DNA of 64,000 bases, from positions 1 to 64,000 of the forward strand of contig CAZSZO010000006.1 of assembly GCA_964611125.1 (NCBI GenBank), given 5' to 3'. A model generated the notes under the pieces. That model made no database searches. It had not been told where the DNA came from and was given only the letters and a program-made list of their open reading frames with translations. Position numbers and translations under genes: made by a program. Every line of letters starts with the position of its first letter. The first letter of the stretch is position 1. This stretch comes from JAEUIX01 sp964611125. Lineage in GTDB: Bacteria; Planctomycetota; Phycisphaerae; Phycisphaerales; UBA1924. Below are positions 24,853-32,878 of this stretch, piece by piece.

Positions 24853-25869
24853 ATGGTTGAGCGTTCGAGCCGCTTGGGAGCCCGATTGACCGACCCGACC
24901 GCACACGCTGGGCCGTTCGTGTCTCCGTCGCCCGCCGGGACGGGGTCGGCTGCGGCGCGCCCGTCCGGCCCGCCCCTGCTCTCAGCACAGGATGTCCGGG
25001 TGGTCTTCCCGGGTGGCGCGGCGGCCCTCAATGGCGTGAGCGTCGATGTCGGAGCCGCTGATTTTCTCGTCGTCCTGGGCCCATCGGGCGCCGGCAAGTC
25101 CACGCTGCTGCGCGTCCTCAACCGGCTGGGTGAGGTCACCAGCGGGCGGGTGATCTTCCGCGGTGATGACGTCACGCGGGTTGTCGGGAGCCGGCTGCGG
25201 CTGCTCCGCCAGAACGTGGGGATGATCTTCCAGCAGTTCAATCTGGTCGGCCGGATCACCGTGCTCGAGAACGTGCTGGCCGGGCGCCTCCGCTTCACCC
25301 GCGGGCTGCCGTACTTGCTCTCCCACGTCCGCCTGTTTCCCAAGGCCGAGCGCGAGTTCGCTCTGGCCTCGCTGGAGCGCGTTGGCGTCGCCCATCTTGC
25401 CCACCGTCGGGCCGACACCCTCTCGGGCGGGCAGCAGCAGCGCGTCGCCATCGCCCGCGTCCTCGCCCAGCAGCCGTCGGTGATCCTCGCCGATGAGCCC
25501 ATCGCCAGCCTCGACCCCCGCTCAGCCCAAGTCGTCATGGACATTCTGCGCGACATCCACGAGCGGCAGGGGCTCCCCGTCGTCGTCAACCTTCACCAGG
25601 TCGATTTCGCCCAGCGCTACGCCACCCGCATCGTCGGCATGCGCGCCGGCAAGGTCGTCTTCAGCGGCCCGCCGGGCGACCTCAGCGAGCTTGCCGCCCG
25701 CGGGCTGTACCAGCAGCAGGGCGATCGCCCCGACCCGGCTGACACCCCATCTGGCCCCCTATCTGGTCCTCCATCTGGCCCCCCAGCCGCCTCCACCAAC
25801 TCCCCGACCGTCCCAGCCGCCGCCCCCGCCGAGCCCCTGGCTCTGTCGGGCGCCGGGAGACCCGCATGA
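24853..25869 (+). CDS. phnC: Phosphonate-type ABC transporter ATPase (PhnC-like)
   Basis: A 338-residue cytoplasmic ATP-binding subunit. Walker A GPSGAGKST (about 76-84), Q-loop MIFQQFNLV, signature LSGGQQQRVAIARVLAQQP (about 190-208), Walker B VILADEPIASLDP and the switch histidine in VVNLHQVDFA. FQQFNLVGRITVLENVLAGR followed by L is typical of PhnC. The first 40 or so residues and the last 45 or so (Pro/Ser-rich) are low-complexity extensions. The start is uncertain: ATG 24853, with GACAAT about 28 nt upstream as -10, or the in-frame TTG 24886 or GTG 24919. The stop overlaps the next ATG by 4 nt, so translation is coupled with phnD. Confidence 0.85.
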   Translation: MVERSSRLGARLTDPTAHAGPFVSPSPAGTGSAAARPSGPPLLSAQDVRVVFPGGAAALNGVSVDVGAADFLVVLGPSGAGKSTLLRVLNRLGEVTSGRVIFRGDDVTRVVGSRLRLLRQNVGMIFQQFNLVGRITVLENVLAGRLRFTRGLPYLLSHVRLFPKAEREFALASLERVGVAHLAHRRADTLSGGQQQRVAIARVLAQQPSVILADEPIASLDPRSAQVVMDILRDIHERQGLPVVVNLHQVDFAQRYATRIVGMRAGKVVFSGPPGDLSELAARGLYQQQGDRPDPADTPSGPLSGPPSGPPAASTNSPTVPAAAPAEPLALSGAGRPA

Positions 25870-26942
25870 CGCACGCATCGCATCGCCTCTTTCCGGCGGC
25901 CACCCTCAGGCTCGCCGCGTGGGCCCTGGCGATTGCCGGGCTGGTCTGCCTGCCCGCCTGCGATCGTCAAGAGCCCGGCGCCGGCAAGCAGGCGCCGGGC
26001 GCCTCCGCCACGCAGCCGTCGGCCCAGCCCGCCGCCCAGCGGCCCGGAGAGTCCGCATCGGCCGCCAAGGGCGCCCCTGCTTCGACGGCGCCAGCCACCG
26101 GCCCCGCCGATGCCGCGAGCGTCGACCGCACCGGCTGGCCCCCGGTCATCCGCATGGGTTTGGTTCCGGTTGAAGGCGGGGCCGACACCCGCGAGCGCAA
26201 CGCGCCCCTGCGCGACATCCTCGAGCAGGAACTCGGCCGCCCCGTCGAGTTGGTCTCGGCCTCCAGCTACCAGGGCGTCATCACCGCCATGGCCAACAAC
26301 CAGCTCGAGTTCGCGTTCTTCGGGCCCAAGTCCTATGTCGAGGCCGCCAAGCGGGCCGGCGCCGAGGCCCTGCTGGTTGAGCTCAACGTCGACAACGAGC
26401 CGGGGTACCGCTGCGTCTTCATCGTCCCCGCGGCGTCGCCGGTCAAGACGCTCAAGGAGGCCAAGGGCCTGCGCTTTGCGTTCACCGACCCCAACTCGAC
26501 CTCGGGCTGCCTGATCCCGTCGATGATCGTCTTCGATGAGACCGGTCAGTCCGCCGAGACGTTCTTCGGCAAGGTTGCGTTCTCCGGGGCGCATGCGACT
26601 TCGATGCTGCAGGTCGCGGCGGGCGAGATCGATATCGCCGCGACCAATGACCTCGACCTGAACAAGATCACGTCCAAGGGCACGGTGCGGTCGGAAGACC
26701 TCCGGGTCGTGTACCGCTCCGACATGATCCCCGGGGCGCCGATGGCCGGGCGGCGCGACTTGCCCGCGTCGCTCAAGCAGGCCTTCGCCAAGGCCCTCAT
26801 GAAGCTCAATGCCGACCGGGCGGTTCTCGAGCGCCTCCAGAATGGCGGCTTCGAGCCCGTCACCGATCAGGCGTACGACGTCATCCGCGCCACGCAGGAC
26901 TTCCTGGATAAGAAGAAGACCGAGGCCAAGCCCAATGGCTGA
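25866..26942 (+). CDS. phnD: Phosphate/phosphite/phosphonate-type ABC transporter substrate-binding lipoprotein (PhnD-like)
   Basis: A 358-residue periplasmic binding protein. The signal peptide ends in lipobox LPAC (about residues 29-32), so the protein is lipid-anchored. A 60-residue Ala/Pro/Gln-rich linker precedes the binding domain, which starts near IRMGLVPVEGGADTRERNAP. Family features: ASSYQGVITAMANNQLEFAFF followed by GPKSYVEA, FTDPNSTSGCLIPSM (ligand-binding Ser/Thr cluster), FSGAHATSMLQVAAGEIDIA and the late VVYRSDMIPGAPMAGRRDLP. The ligand may be a phosphonate, phosphite or phosphate ester. No C-P lyase or phosphonatase gene is in the window. Confidence 0.88.
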   Translation: MTHASHRLFPAATLRLAAWALAIAGLVCLPACDRQEPGAGKQAPGASATQPSAQPAAQRPGESASAAKGAPASTAPATGPADAASVDRTGWPPVIRMGLVPVEGGADTRERNAPLRDILEQELGRPVELVSASSYQGVITAMANNQLEFAFFGPKSYVEAAKRAGAEALLVELNVDNEPGYRCVFIVPAASPVKTLKEAKGLRFAFTDPNSTSGCLIPSMIVFDETGQSAETFFGKVAFSGAHATSMLQVAAGEIDIAATNDLDLNKITSKGTVRSEDLRVVYRSDMIPGAPMAGRRDLPASLKQAFAKALMKLNADRAVLERLQNGGFEPVTDQAYDVIRATQDFLDKKKTEAKPNG

Positions 26943-28197
26943 GCCCGCCGCCGAGCCCGCCCCGACCGGTCCGAACGCCGCCGCGCCTGAACTGGCGACG
27001 GGTTTGCTCGCCCGCCTGCGCAAGCTGACGGTGCTGGTGGGCGTGGTGCTGATCCTGGCTTGGGCGTTTCAGGTCGCCGGGCTGCATGACAGCCTGAAGC
27101 TCTGGACCAACCGCCAACGGGCCGCGGATTACATCCTGGGCCAGCGCGTCGACGAGACCACCCTCGACCAGCGCCGCGCCGAGGTGCTCCGCGATGTCCG
27201 CACTCAGCTCCAGGCCCGGGCCCGCGCCGACATCGAGGCCGAGCTGGAGGCCAAGGGCGAGACGGCCCCCGGCATGATGGCGCTGATGCGCCTGGCCGAG
27301 CAGCGGGCAGCCGCCGAGATCGCCGCCATGGGCCAGGCCGAGCTCGACCGGCGCGTCGAGGCCCGCCTGGTGGAGCAGGGCTTCCATCAGGGCCGTCGCG
27401 GCGGCTACTTCCCCCCCGAGACCAGCCCGATCGCGATTTTCGGCGATCCCGCCCGCCTCAGCCGCCTCCCCGCGCCGCTCGCCTGGCTGGTCGACCTGTC
27501 GGATCGCGCCGGGCCGCCGGTCGGCCCGGCGGTGCGCTGGACCATCGTCGCCCTGACCGGCGACGGCTACACGGGCGAGCTGCTCGAAACCGTGGCTATT
27601 GCGCTCTGGGGAACACTGATCGCGGTGGTCATCGCGGTGCCGGCGGGGCTGCTGGGGGCGGGGCGCACGCTGCGGCTGATCGCGCCGGGGAGCGCCCTGC
27701 ACCATCAGGCGCTGCGCTGGATCGCCAAGTTCGTCGTGCGCCGGTCATTTGACATCTCGCGCGGGTTCAACGAGATCGTTCTGGCGATGATCTTCGTCGC
27801 GGTGCTCGGGCTGGGGCCGCTGCCGGGCGTGCTGGCCCTGCTCATCCACACCTATGGCGTGCTGGGCAAGGTCTTTTCGGAGGCGATCGAGGCCGCGGAC
27901 AACCGCCCCATCGAGGGGGTTCAGTCGACCGGGGCCGGCTGGTCGCAGGTGATCGCCTTTGCGGTGCTGCCGCAAATCATGCCCTACATCGCGAGCCAGA
28001 GCCTGCTGCGATTTGAGTCCAACGTTCGTGGGGCGACCATCCTTGGCGTGGTCGGGGCCGGTGGAATCGGCCAGATGCTCATGGACAAGTTCGGCGCCTT
28101 CGAGTTCCGCGAAGTGGCGACGATGATGATCATCATCATCGTGGTCGTGACGCTGATCGACTTCGCCTGCGGCCGGGTGATGAAGCGGCTGACGTGA
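26935..28197 (+). CDS. phnE: Phosphonate-type ABC transporter permease (PhnE-like) with periplasmic helical insertion
   Basis: A 420-residue inner-membrane permease, longer than the usual 260 or so. After an Ala/Pro-rich start comes TM1 (LTVLVGVVLILAWAFQVAGL, about 23-42), then about 110 residues rich in Ala, Arg, Glu and Gln (RAEVLRDVRTQLQARARADI and on, about 80-145), which look like a long charged helix or coiled coil between TM1 and the permease core. The core has TVAIALWGTLIAVVIAVPAG, RGFNEIVLAMIFVAVLGLGP and the EAA-like loop VIAFAVLPQIMPYIASQSLL. It overlaps phnD by 8 nt, completing a phnCDE operon. Confidence 0.87.
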   Translation: MAEPAAEPAPTGPNAAAPELATGLLARLRKLTVLVGVVLILAWAFQVAGLHDSLKLWTNRQRAADYILGQRVDETTLDQRRAEVLRDVRTQLQARARADIEAELEAKGETAPGMMALMRLAEQRAAAEIAAMGQAELDRRVEARLVEQGFHQGRRGGYFPPETSPIAIFGDPARLSRLPAPLAWLVDLSDRAGPPVGPAVRWTIVALTGDGYTGELLETVAIALWGTLIAVVIAVPAGLLGAGRTLRLIAPGSALHHQALRWIAKFVVRRSFDISRGFNEIVLAMIFVAVLGLGPLPGVLALLIHTYGVLGKVFSEAIEAADNRPIEGVQSTGAGWSQVIAFAVLPQIMPYIASQSLLRFESNVRGATILGVVGAGGIGQMLMDKFGAFEFREVATMMIIIIVVVTLIDFACGRVMKRLT

Positions 28198-28304
28198 CCG
28201 CGCTCGACAACCCCCGAAGACCCCCGCAAACTGATGATTCAAGCCGACCCCACAGGCCTTAGCCCGCGGGGCCGAAAATTGAGGTGCCCGCCATTCGGCG
28301 GCTA

Positions 28305-28314
28305 TTACTAGTAA
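28305..28314. other. AT-rich palindrome TTACTAGTAA in an intergenic region
   Basis: A perfect 10-bp palindrome inside a 231-bp intergenic stretch (28198-28428) between the convergent phnE and peptidase genes. It could be an operator-like site or chance. No terminator with a clear U tract was found here. Confidence 0.3.
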
Positions 28315-28428
28315 GCGAAGTTCGCAGGGGGAACTGACTCGGATCGTTCAAACTTCTCCGAAAAAACGCAGAAGCCCGCAATCTGGTGGCATCTCTTTTG
28401 GCCTTCTAGGGCGGTTTCCGCATAGGGC

Positions 28429-30654
28429 CTATTTGTTCAAATCGTTCATGGTAGGGCGGTACTGCACGCCCAACTGATCGAATATGAACGCGTTGATGTC
28501 CACGCTTTCTTCGATTCGCTGGGCCAGCGATGAGCCGATCCCATGACCGGCGTTGGCGCTCGTCCGCAGCAAAAACGTTCCCGCGGGCTGCGCGGCCTGC
28601 AGGCGCGCGATCATCTTGCGGCTCTGCATCGGGTCCACCCGGGGGTCGTTGGCGCCGGTGGTCATCAGCACGGCTGGGTATCGCGTCCCGTCCACCACAT
28701 GGTGGTAGGGCGAATATGCGTACAGAGCCCTGAACTGGGTGGGGTCTGCAACGGTGCCGAACTCCGTGATGTTGAACGCGCCATTGGCTGACAACTCCAC
28801 CCGCAGCATGTCGTAGATCCCGACGTTCGAAACGACGCACTTGCACAGTTCGGGGTGCTGCGTGAGCGTGGCGCCCATCAGCAGGCCGCCGTTGCTGCCG
28901 CCCATGATCGCCAGGCGGTCGGGCCTGGTGTACTTGTTGTCGACCATCCACTGGGCCGCGGCGTAGAAGTCATCGAACACGTTCTGCTTGCTGGTGAGGT
29001 TGCCCTGCCGGTGCCATTCCTGGCCGAACTCGCCGCCGCCACGGATGTTGGCGATGGCGTACACGCCACCCTGCTCGATGAAGACCCGCCGGCGAGGTGA
29101 AAAGGTGGGGGTGATGTTCACGCCGTATCCGCCATACCCCCACACCAGGGCGGGGTTCGAGCCGTCGAGCATGATCCCCTTCTTGCGGATGATGCTGAGG
29201 GGAACCGAGGTTCCGTCCTTGCTGCGGGCGACCTCGCGGACGACCTCGCAATCGCTGAAGTCCGCGGGCGAGGTGGTGAAGAGGGCGCTGCGCTTAAGCT
29301 CGCCGCCGGAGAGCCTGTACCACGCTGGCGGCGTGAGGAACGTTTCGGCCTCGATGAGCAGATCGGCGCCGAACTGCACCAGTCCCCCAACGGTGCAGAT
29401 GGGCGGCAGCTTGGGGCGATCCAGTTCCTTCCCGGTCGTCTCATAAACCCTGAGCTCGTTGGGGCCGCCGGCCTGATGCAGCACGTAGAGCTTGCCCCCC
29501 GCGAACCGCACGCCCTTGCTGGCGAAAAAATCCGTCTCGATGGCGGTGAGGGGGTCCTGGGGGATGAGATCGGTCCACGCTACGCCTTGCTGCACGGCTT
29601 TGAGCGACAGGCGAACGACCTTGCCGCGCGGCGCCGCCTTGCGGCTGACGCCGTAGAGAAAGCCGTCCTCGCCCAGGACGGCCTGGACGATTCCGTCCTC
29701 CCACCTGGAGAGCTGGATCCACTCGGGGCGGGGCCCGCCCTCGACCTTGAGCCAGTGCATGAACTCGCCGCCGTCGCCCTTCTGCACGCTGGCGAGGACA
29801 TAGCCGCCGTCTTTGACGGTTTCGAGGACGATCTCGGCGATCTTGGGGAAGTCCCTGCCGACTTCGTAGCGGTCCTGGGCGGTGGGCTGGCCCAGGGTGT
29901 GGTGGAAGACCTGAACGAAGAAGTCGAGTTCGTCCTTGGGACGTTCGCCCTCGCGCGGGTAGCGGGTGTAGTAGAACGACTTGCTGTCAGCGGCCCAGGC
30001 GAGGGAGCCGCCGGCGGTGCCGCCGTGGGCGCGGGGGATGATGTCGCCGGTGCGCTTGGGGAGCGGCCCGGAGAGGTCGTAGACGTGGACGTCGCCCGAT
30101 TCGCTGCCGCCTTCGGAGAGGGAGACGGCGACGAGCTTGCCGTCGGGAGCGGGAACGAACCAGTCGATGGTGGTGAGGCCCTTGGGGTCGATGATGTTGG
30201 GGTCGACAATCATCGACTCGCGCGAGGGCTGATCGGGCGAGGGCATGACCACCAGCGTGGGCTGCTGCTTGGCGGGCTCGTGCTTGATGGCGAAGACGCG
30301 CCCGCCGGCGACGCTGAGGCCGGTGTATTCAACCGAGCCGCCCGCAAGGAGAAAGCCGATGCGCTCGCGCAGGGCCGGCGCCGCGGGGAGGCGATCGAGG
30401 ATCGCCCGGGCGTGGGCGTTCTGGGCTTCGCTCCAGGCCTTCACGGCGGGGTCGTCGCCGTTCTCGAGCCAGCGGTAGTCGTCGGTGACCACGACGCCGT
30501 GGTAGGTGTCGTTGACGGGCTTCTTGGGGGTGGGCGGGGGCGGCGAGGCGGCGACCGCCGGGGAGAACGCGGCCGCCACGGCGAGCGCCACGGTCAGGCT
30601 GAGGTGCAACGCGAACGCGGGGGTGGCGGTGAGCGCGGAGGCGGGTGAGAACAT
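28429..30654 (-). CDS. Secreted prolyl oligopeptidase (family S9A)
   Basis: A 741-residue exported serine peptidase cleaving short peptides after proline. The signal peptide covers about residues 1-36 (ALHLSLTVALAVAAAFSPAV). Then comes the family start DTYHGVVVTDDYRWLENGDD, the seven-bladed propeller and the alpha/beta-hydrolase domain with the triad: Ser in MGGSNGGLLMG (about 585), Asp in GANDPRVDPMQSR (about 668), His in ANAGHGIGSS (about 703). AGGAG precedes the ATG, with TACGCT at 30684-30679 (minus) as a likely -10. It is divergent from two oligopeptide (OPT) transporter genes, suggesting extracellular peptide trimming coupled to uptake. Confidence 0.92.
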   Translation of the reverse strand: MFSPASALTATPAFALHLSLTVALAVAAAFSPAVAASPPPPTPKKPVNDTYHGVVVTDDYRWLENGDDPAVKAWSEAQNAHARAILDRLPAAPALRERIGFLLAGGSVEYTGLSVAGGRVFAIKHEPAKQQPTLVVMPSPDQPSRESMIVDPNIIDPKGLTTIDWFVPAPDGKLVAVSLSEGGSESGDVHVYDLSGPLPKRTGDIIPRAHGGTAGGSLAWAADSKSFYYTRYPREGERPKDELDFFVQVFHHTLGQPTAQDRYEVGRDFPKIAEIVLETVKDGGYVLASVQKGDGGEFMHWLKVEGGPRPEWIQLSRWEDGIVQAVLGEDGFLYGVSRKAAPRGKVVRLSLKAVQQGVAWTDLIPQDPLTAIETDFFASKGVRFAGGKLYVLHQAGGPNELRVYETTGKELDRPKLPPICTVGGLVQFGADLLIEAETFLTPPAWYRLSGGELKRSALFTTSPADFSDCEVVREVARSKDGTSVPLSIIRKKGIMLDGSNPALVWGYGGYGVNITPTFSPRRRVFIEQGGVYAIANIRGGGEFGQEWHRQGNLTSKQNVFDDFYAAAQWMVDNKYTRPDRLAIMGGSNGGLLMGATLTQHPELCKCVVSNVGIYDMLRVELSANGAFNITEFGTVADPTQFRALYAYSPYHHVVDGTRYPAVLMTTGANDPRVDPMQSRKMIARLQAAQPAGTFLLRTSANAGHGIGSSLAQRIEESVDINAFIFDQLGVQYRPTMNDLNK

Positions 30655-30798
30655 GGGGGAGGCTCCTATGCGAAGCAGAGCGTATCGAGAACCGTGCAAT
30701 GAGTGCGCAAAGACCGTAAACTCGCGGACGTCCGGCTGGCCCCGGGGGATGGTGCGCGCGTCCACGCGCTGCGCGAGCGATTGAGTCGAGGAGCATGC

Positions 30799-32793
30799 AT
30801 GCCCGGTGAACAGATTCCCAAGCTGACCCCCGAACAGCTCGCGACGATGACGCCGGAGCAGAAGGACGAGTGGTGGTACCACAACGTCTACCAGGGCGAC
30901 AAGATGCCCCAGCTCACCTGGCGGGCGGTGCTGCTGGGCGGCCTGCTGGGCATGGTGATGTCGGCGGCCAATCTGTATACGTCGCTGCAGATCGGGTGGG
31001 CCTTCGGCATCGCGATCACGGCGTGCGTGCTGAGCTTTGTGATCTGGAACGTCGTGGTGTTCACCTCGCGCGGGCGGGTGAGCCAGATGTCGGTGCTCGA
31101 GAACGCGTGCATGGCTTCCTGCGCCTCGGCGGCGGGGTACTCGACCGGCTCGACGATGGCCACCATGTTCGGGGCGTTCCTGCTGATGACCGAGCCCGGC
31201 CCGGGCCAGACGCTGAAGGATGTGAAGACCTGGGAGGTCATGGACTGGCGGGTGGTGACGGCCTTCACGCTCCTGACGGGTCTGATGGGTGTGTTCCTGG
31301 CGATCCCGCTGAAGCGGCAGATGATCAACCACGAGCAGTTGCCGTTCCCGTCGGGCCTGGCGGCGGCGGAGACGCTCAAGAGCCTCTACAGCCGCAGCGC
31401 CGAGGCGCTGCAGAAGGCGTATGTGCTGGTGGCCGGAATCGGGCTGGGCATGCTGGTGGCGCTCCTGAGGGTGGAGCAGAGCGTGCTGAACCAGATCGGC
31501 TGGCTCAAGGCCGTGATGGGCAAGGCCCCGATCAAGGACCACTTCGAGCTGCCGATCTCCTCCCGGCTCTTCGGCGGGATGCGGCCGACGGAGTTCCAGT
31601 TCGATACCTCGCTGCTGCTGCTGGCGGCGGGGATGATCGTCGGCCTGCGCGTGGCGATCTCGCTCATGGTCAGCTCGCTGCTGCTGTTTTTCGTGGTCGG
31701 GCCGTGGCTGGCGTCGATCGACGCGGCGAATGTCGGCGTGGCGGGGTACATCCCGAGCTTCAAGTCGCCCGCGCCCGGCCTGCTGAACCTGCGCGGCTGG
31801 TCGCTCTGGGGCGGCACATCGGTGATGGTCTTTGCGAGCCTGACGAGCGTGGCCCTGCAGTGGAAGACGCTGGCCCGGGCGTTCATGCGGACCAGCGGCG
31901 GCGGCGGGGTCAGCGAGCGCGGGGCGGAGCTGTCCTCCAAGATGGCCCAGATCGAGGTGCCGGGGTGGTGGATGGTGCTGGGCATGGCGCCGATCACCAT
32001 CGCGATGGTGGTGCTGCAGGTGATCGCCTTCGACGTTTCGTGGTACGCGGGGCTGATCGCGGTGGCGATGTCGTTTGTGCTGGCGATGGTGGCCAGCCGC
32101 GCCACCGGCGAGACCGACACCACCCCCATCGGCGCGATGGGCAAGGTCATGCAGCTCACCTTCGCGCTCTTGGCGCCCAAGAACATCACGGCCAATCTCG
32201 CCTCGGCGGGCATCGCGGCCAACAGCGCCATCGGCGCCGCGGACCTGCTGACGGACCTCAAGACGGGCTACATGCTGGGCGCCAACCCGCGCCGGCAGTT
32301 CATCGCGCAGTTCATCGGCGTCTTCTTCGGCACGCTGGCCATTGTCCCGATCTGGTACCTGATGGTGCCTGATCGCGAGAAGCTGGCGACGTTCGGCCTG
32401 CCCTCGACGCAGGCGTGGGCGGCGGTGGCCAAGGTGCTGGTCAACGGGATCAGCGAGCTGCCCGTGACGGCCCGCTGGGCGATCGTCATCGGCGCCCTGG
32501 TCGGCGTCGTGCTCCCGCTGGTTGAGCGGCTCACGCCCGCGAAGTACAAGCAGTTCACGCCCTCTTCTTCCGCGGTGGGCCTGGCGTGGGTGCTGCCCTT
32601 CTCCAACTGCCTGTCGTGGCTGATCGGCGCGGTGATCGCCATGGTGTGGGCGAAGTTCTCGGCCCGCTCGGCGGACAAGTTCACGATTCCCGTGGCGTCG
32701 GGGGTGATCGCGGGTGAATCGCTGATGGCGGCGGTGCTCTCGATCATCGCGACCATCGGCGGCCTGCTGGCGGTGAAGGCGGCGGGCGGGTGA
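30799..32793 (+). CDS. Oligopeptide transporter, OPT family (paralogue 1)
   Basis: A 664-residue polytopic membrane protein of the OPT/YSL superfamily, which imports peptides or metal chelates with protons. It begins with a soluble segment (IPKLTPEQLATMTPEQKDEW and on). Membrane helices follow, with RAVLLGGLLGMVMSAANLYTS, and the characteristic late block TPIGAMGKVMQLTFALLAPK followed by NITANLASAGIAANSAIGAA, then LLTDLKTGYMLGANPRRQF. GAGGAG lies 5 nt before ATG 30799. An identical-length paralogue follows 85 bp downstream. Confidence 0.9.
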   Translation: MPGEQIPKLTPEQLATMTPEQKDEWWYHNVYQGDKMPQLTWRAVLLGGLLGMVMSAANLYTSLQIGWAFGIAITACVLSFVIWNVVVFTSRGRVSQMSVLENACMASCASAAGYSTGSTMATMFGAFLLMTEPGPGQTLKDVKTWEVMDWRVVTAFTLLTGLMGVFLAIPLKRQMINHEQLPFPSGLAAAETLKSLYSRSAEALQKAYVLVAGIGLGMLVALLRVEQSVLNQIGWLKAVMGKAPIKDHFELPISSRLFGGMRPTEFQFDTSLLLLAAGMIVGLRVAISLMVSSLLLFFVVGPWLASIDAANVGVAGYIPSFKSPAPGLLNLRGWSLWGGTSVMVFASLTSVALQWKTLARAFMRTSGGGGVSERGAELSSKMAQIEVPGWWMVLGMAPITIAMVVLQVIAFDVSWYAGLIAVAMSFVLAMVASRATGETDTTPIGAMGKVMQLTFALLAPKNITANLASAGIAANSAIGAADLLTDLKTGYMLGANPRRQFIAQFIGVFFGTLAIVPIWYLMVPDREKLATFGLPSTQAWAAVAKVLVNGISELPVTARWAIVIGALVGVVLPLVERLTPAKYKQFTPSSSAVGLAWVLPFSNCLSWLIGAVIAMVWAKFSARSADKFTIPVASGVIAGESLMAAVLSIIATIGGLLAVKAAGG

Positions 32794-32863
32794 TCGGCGG
32801 CGGGGGCGGACGGGGGGGGGCTGGTCGGGCAGATCGAAACGGGCATGCCTGGGTGTTTTCGCG

Positions 32864-32869
32864 TAGGCT
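32864..32869 (+). promoter_or_regulatory. -10 element TAGGCT for the second OPT gene (leaderless)
   Basis: TAGGCT ends 9 nt before ATG 32879, so the second OPT gene may have its own start site in addition to read-through from the first. Confidence 0.45.
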
Positions 32870-32878
32870 CCAATCCCT

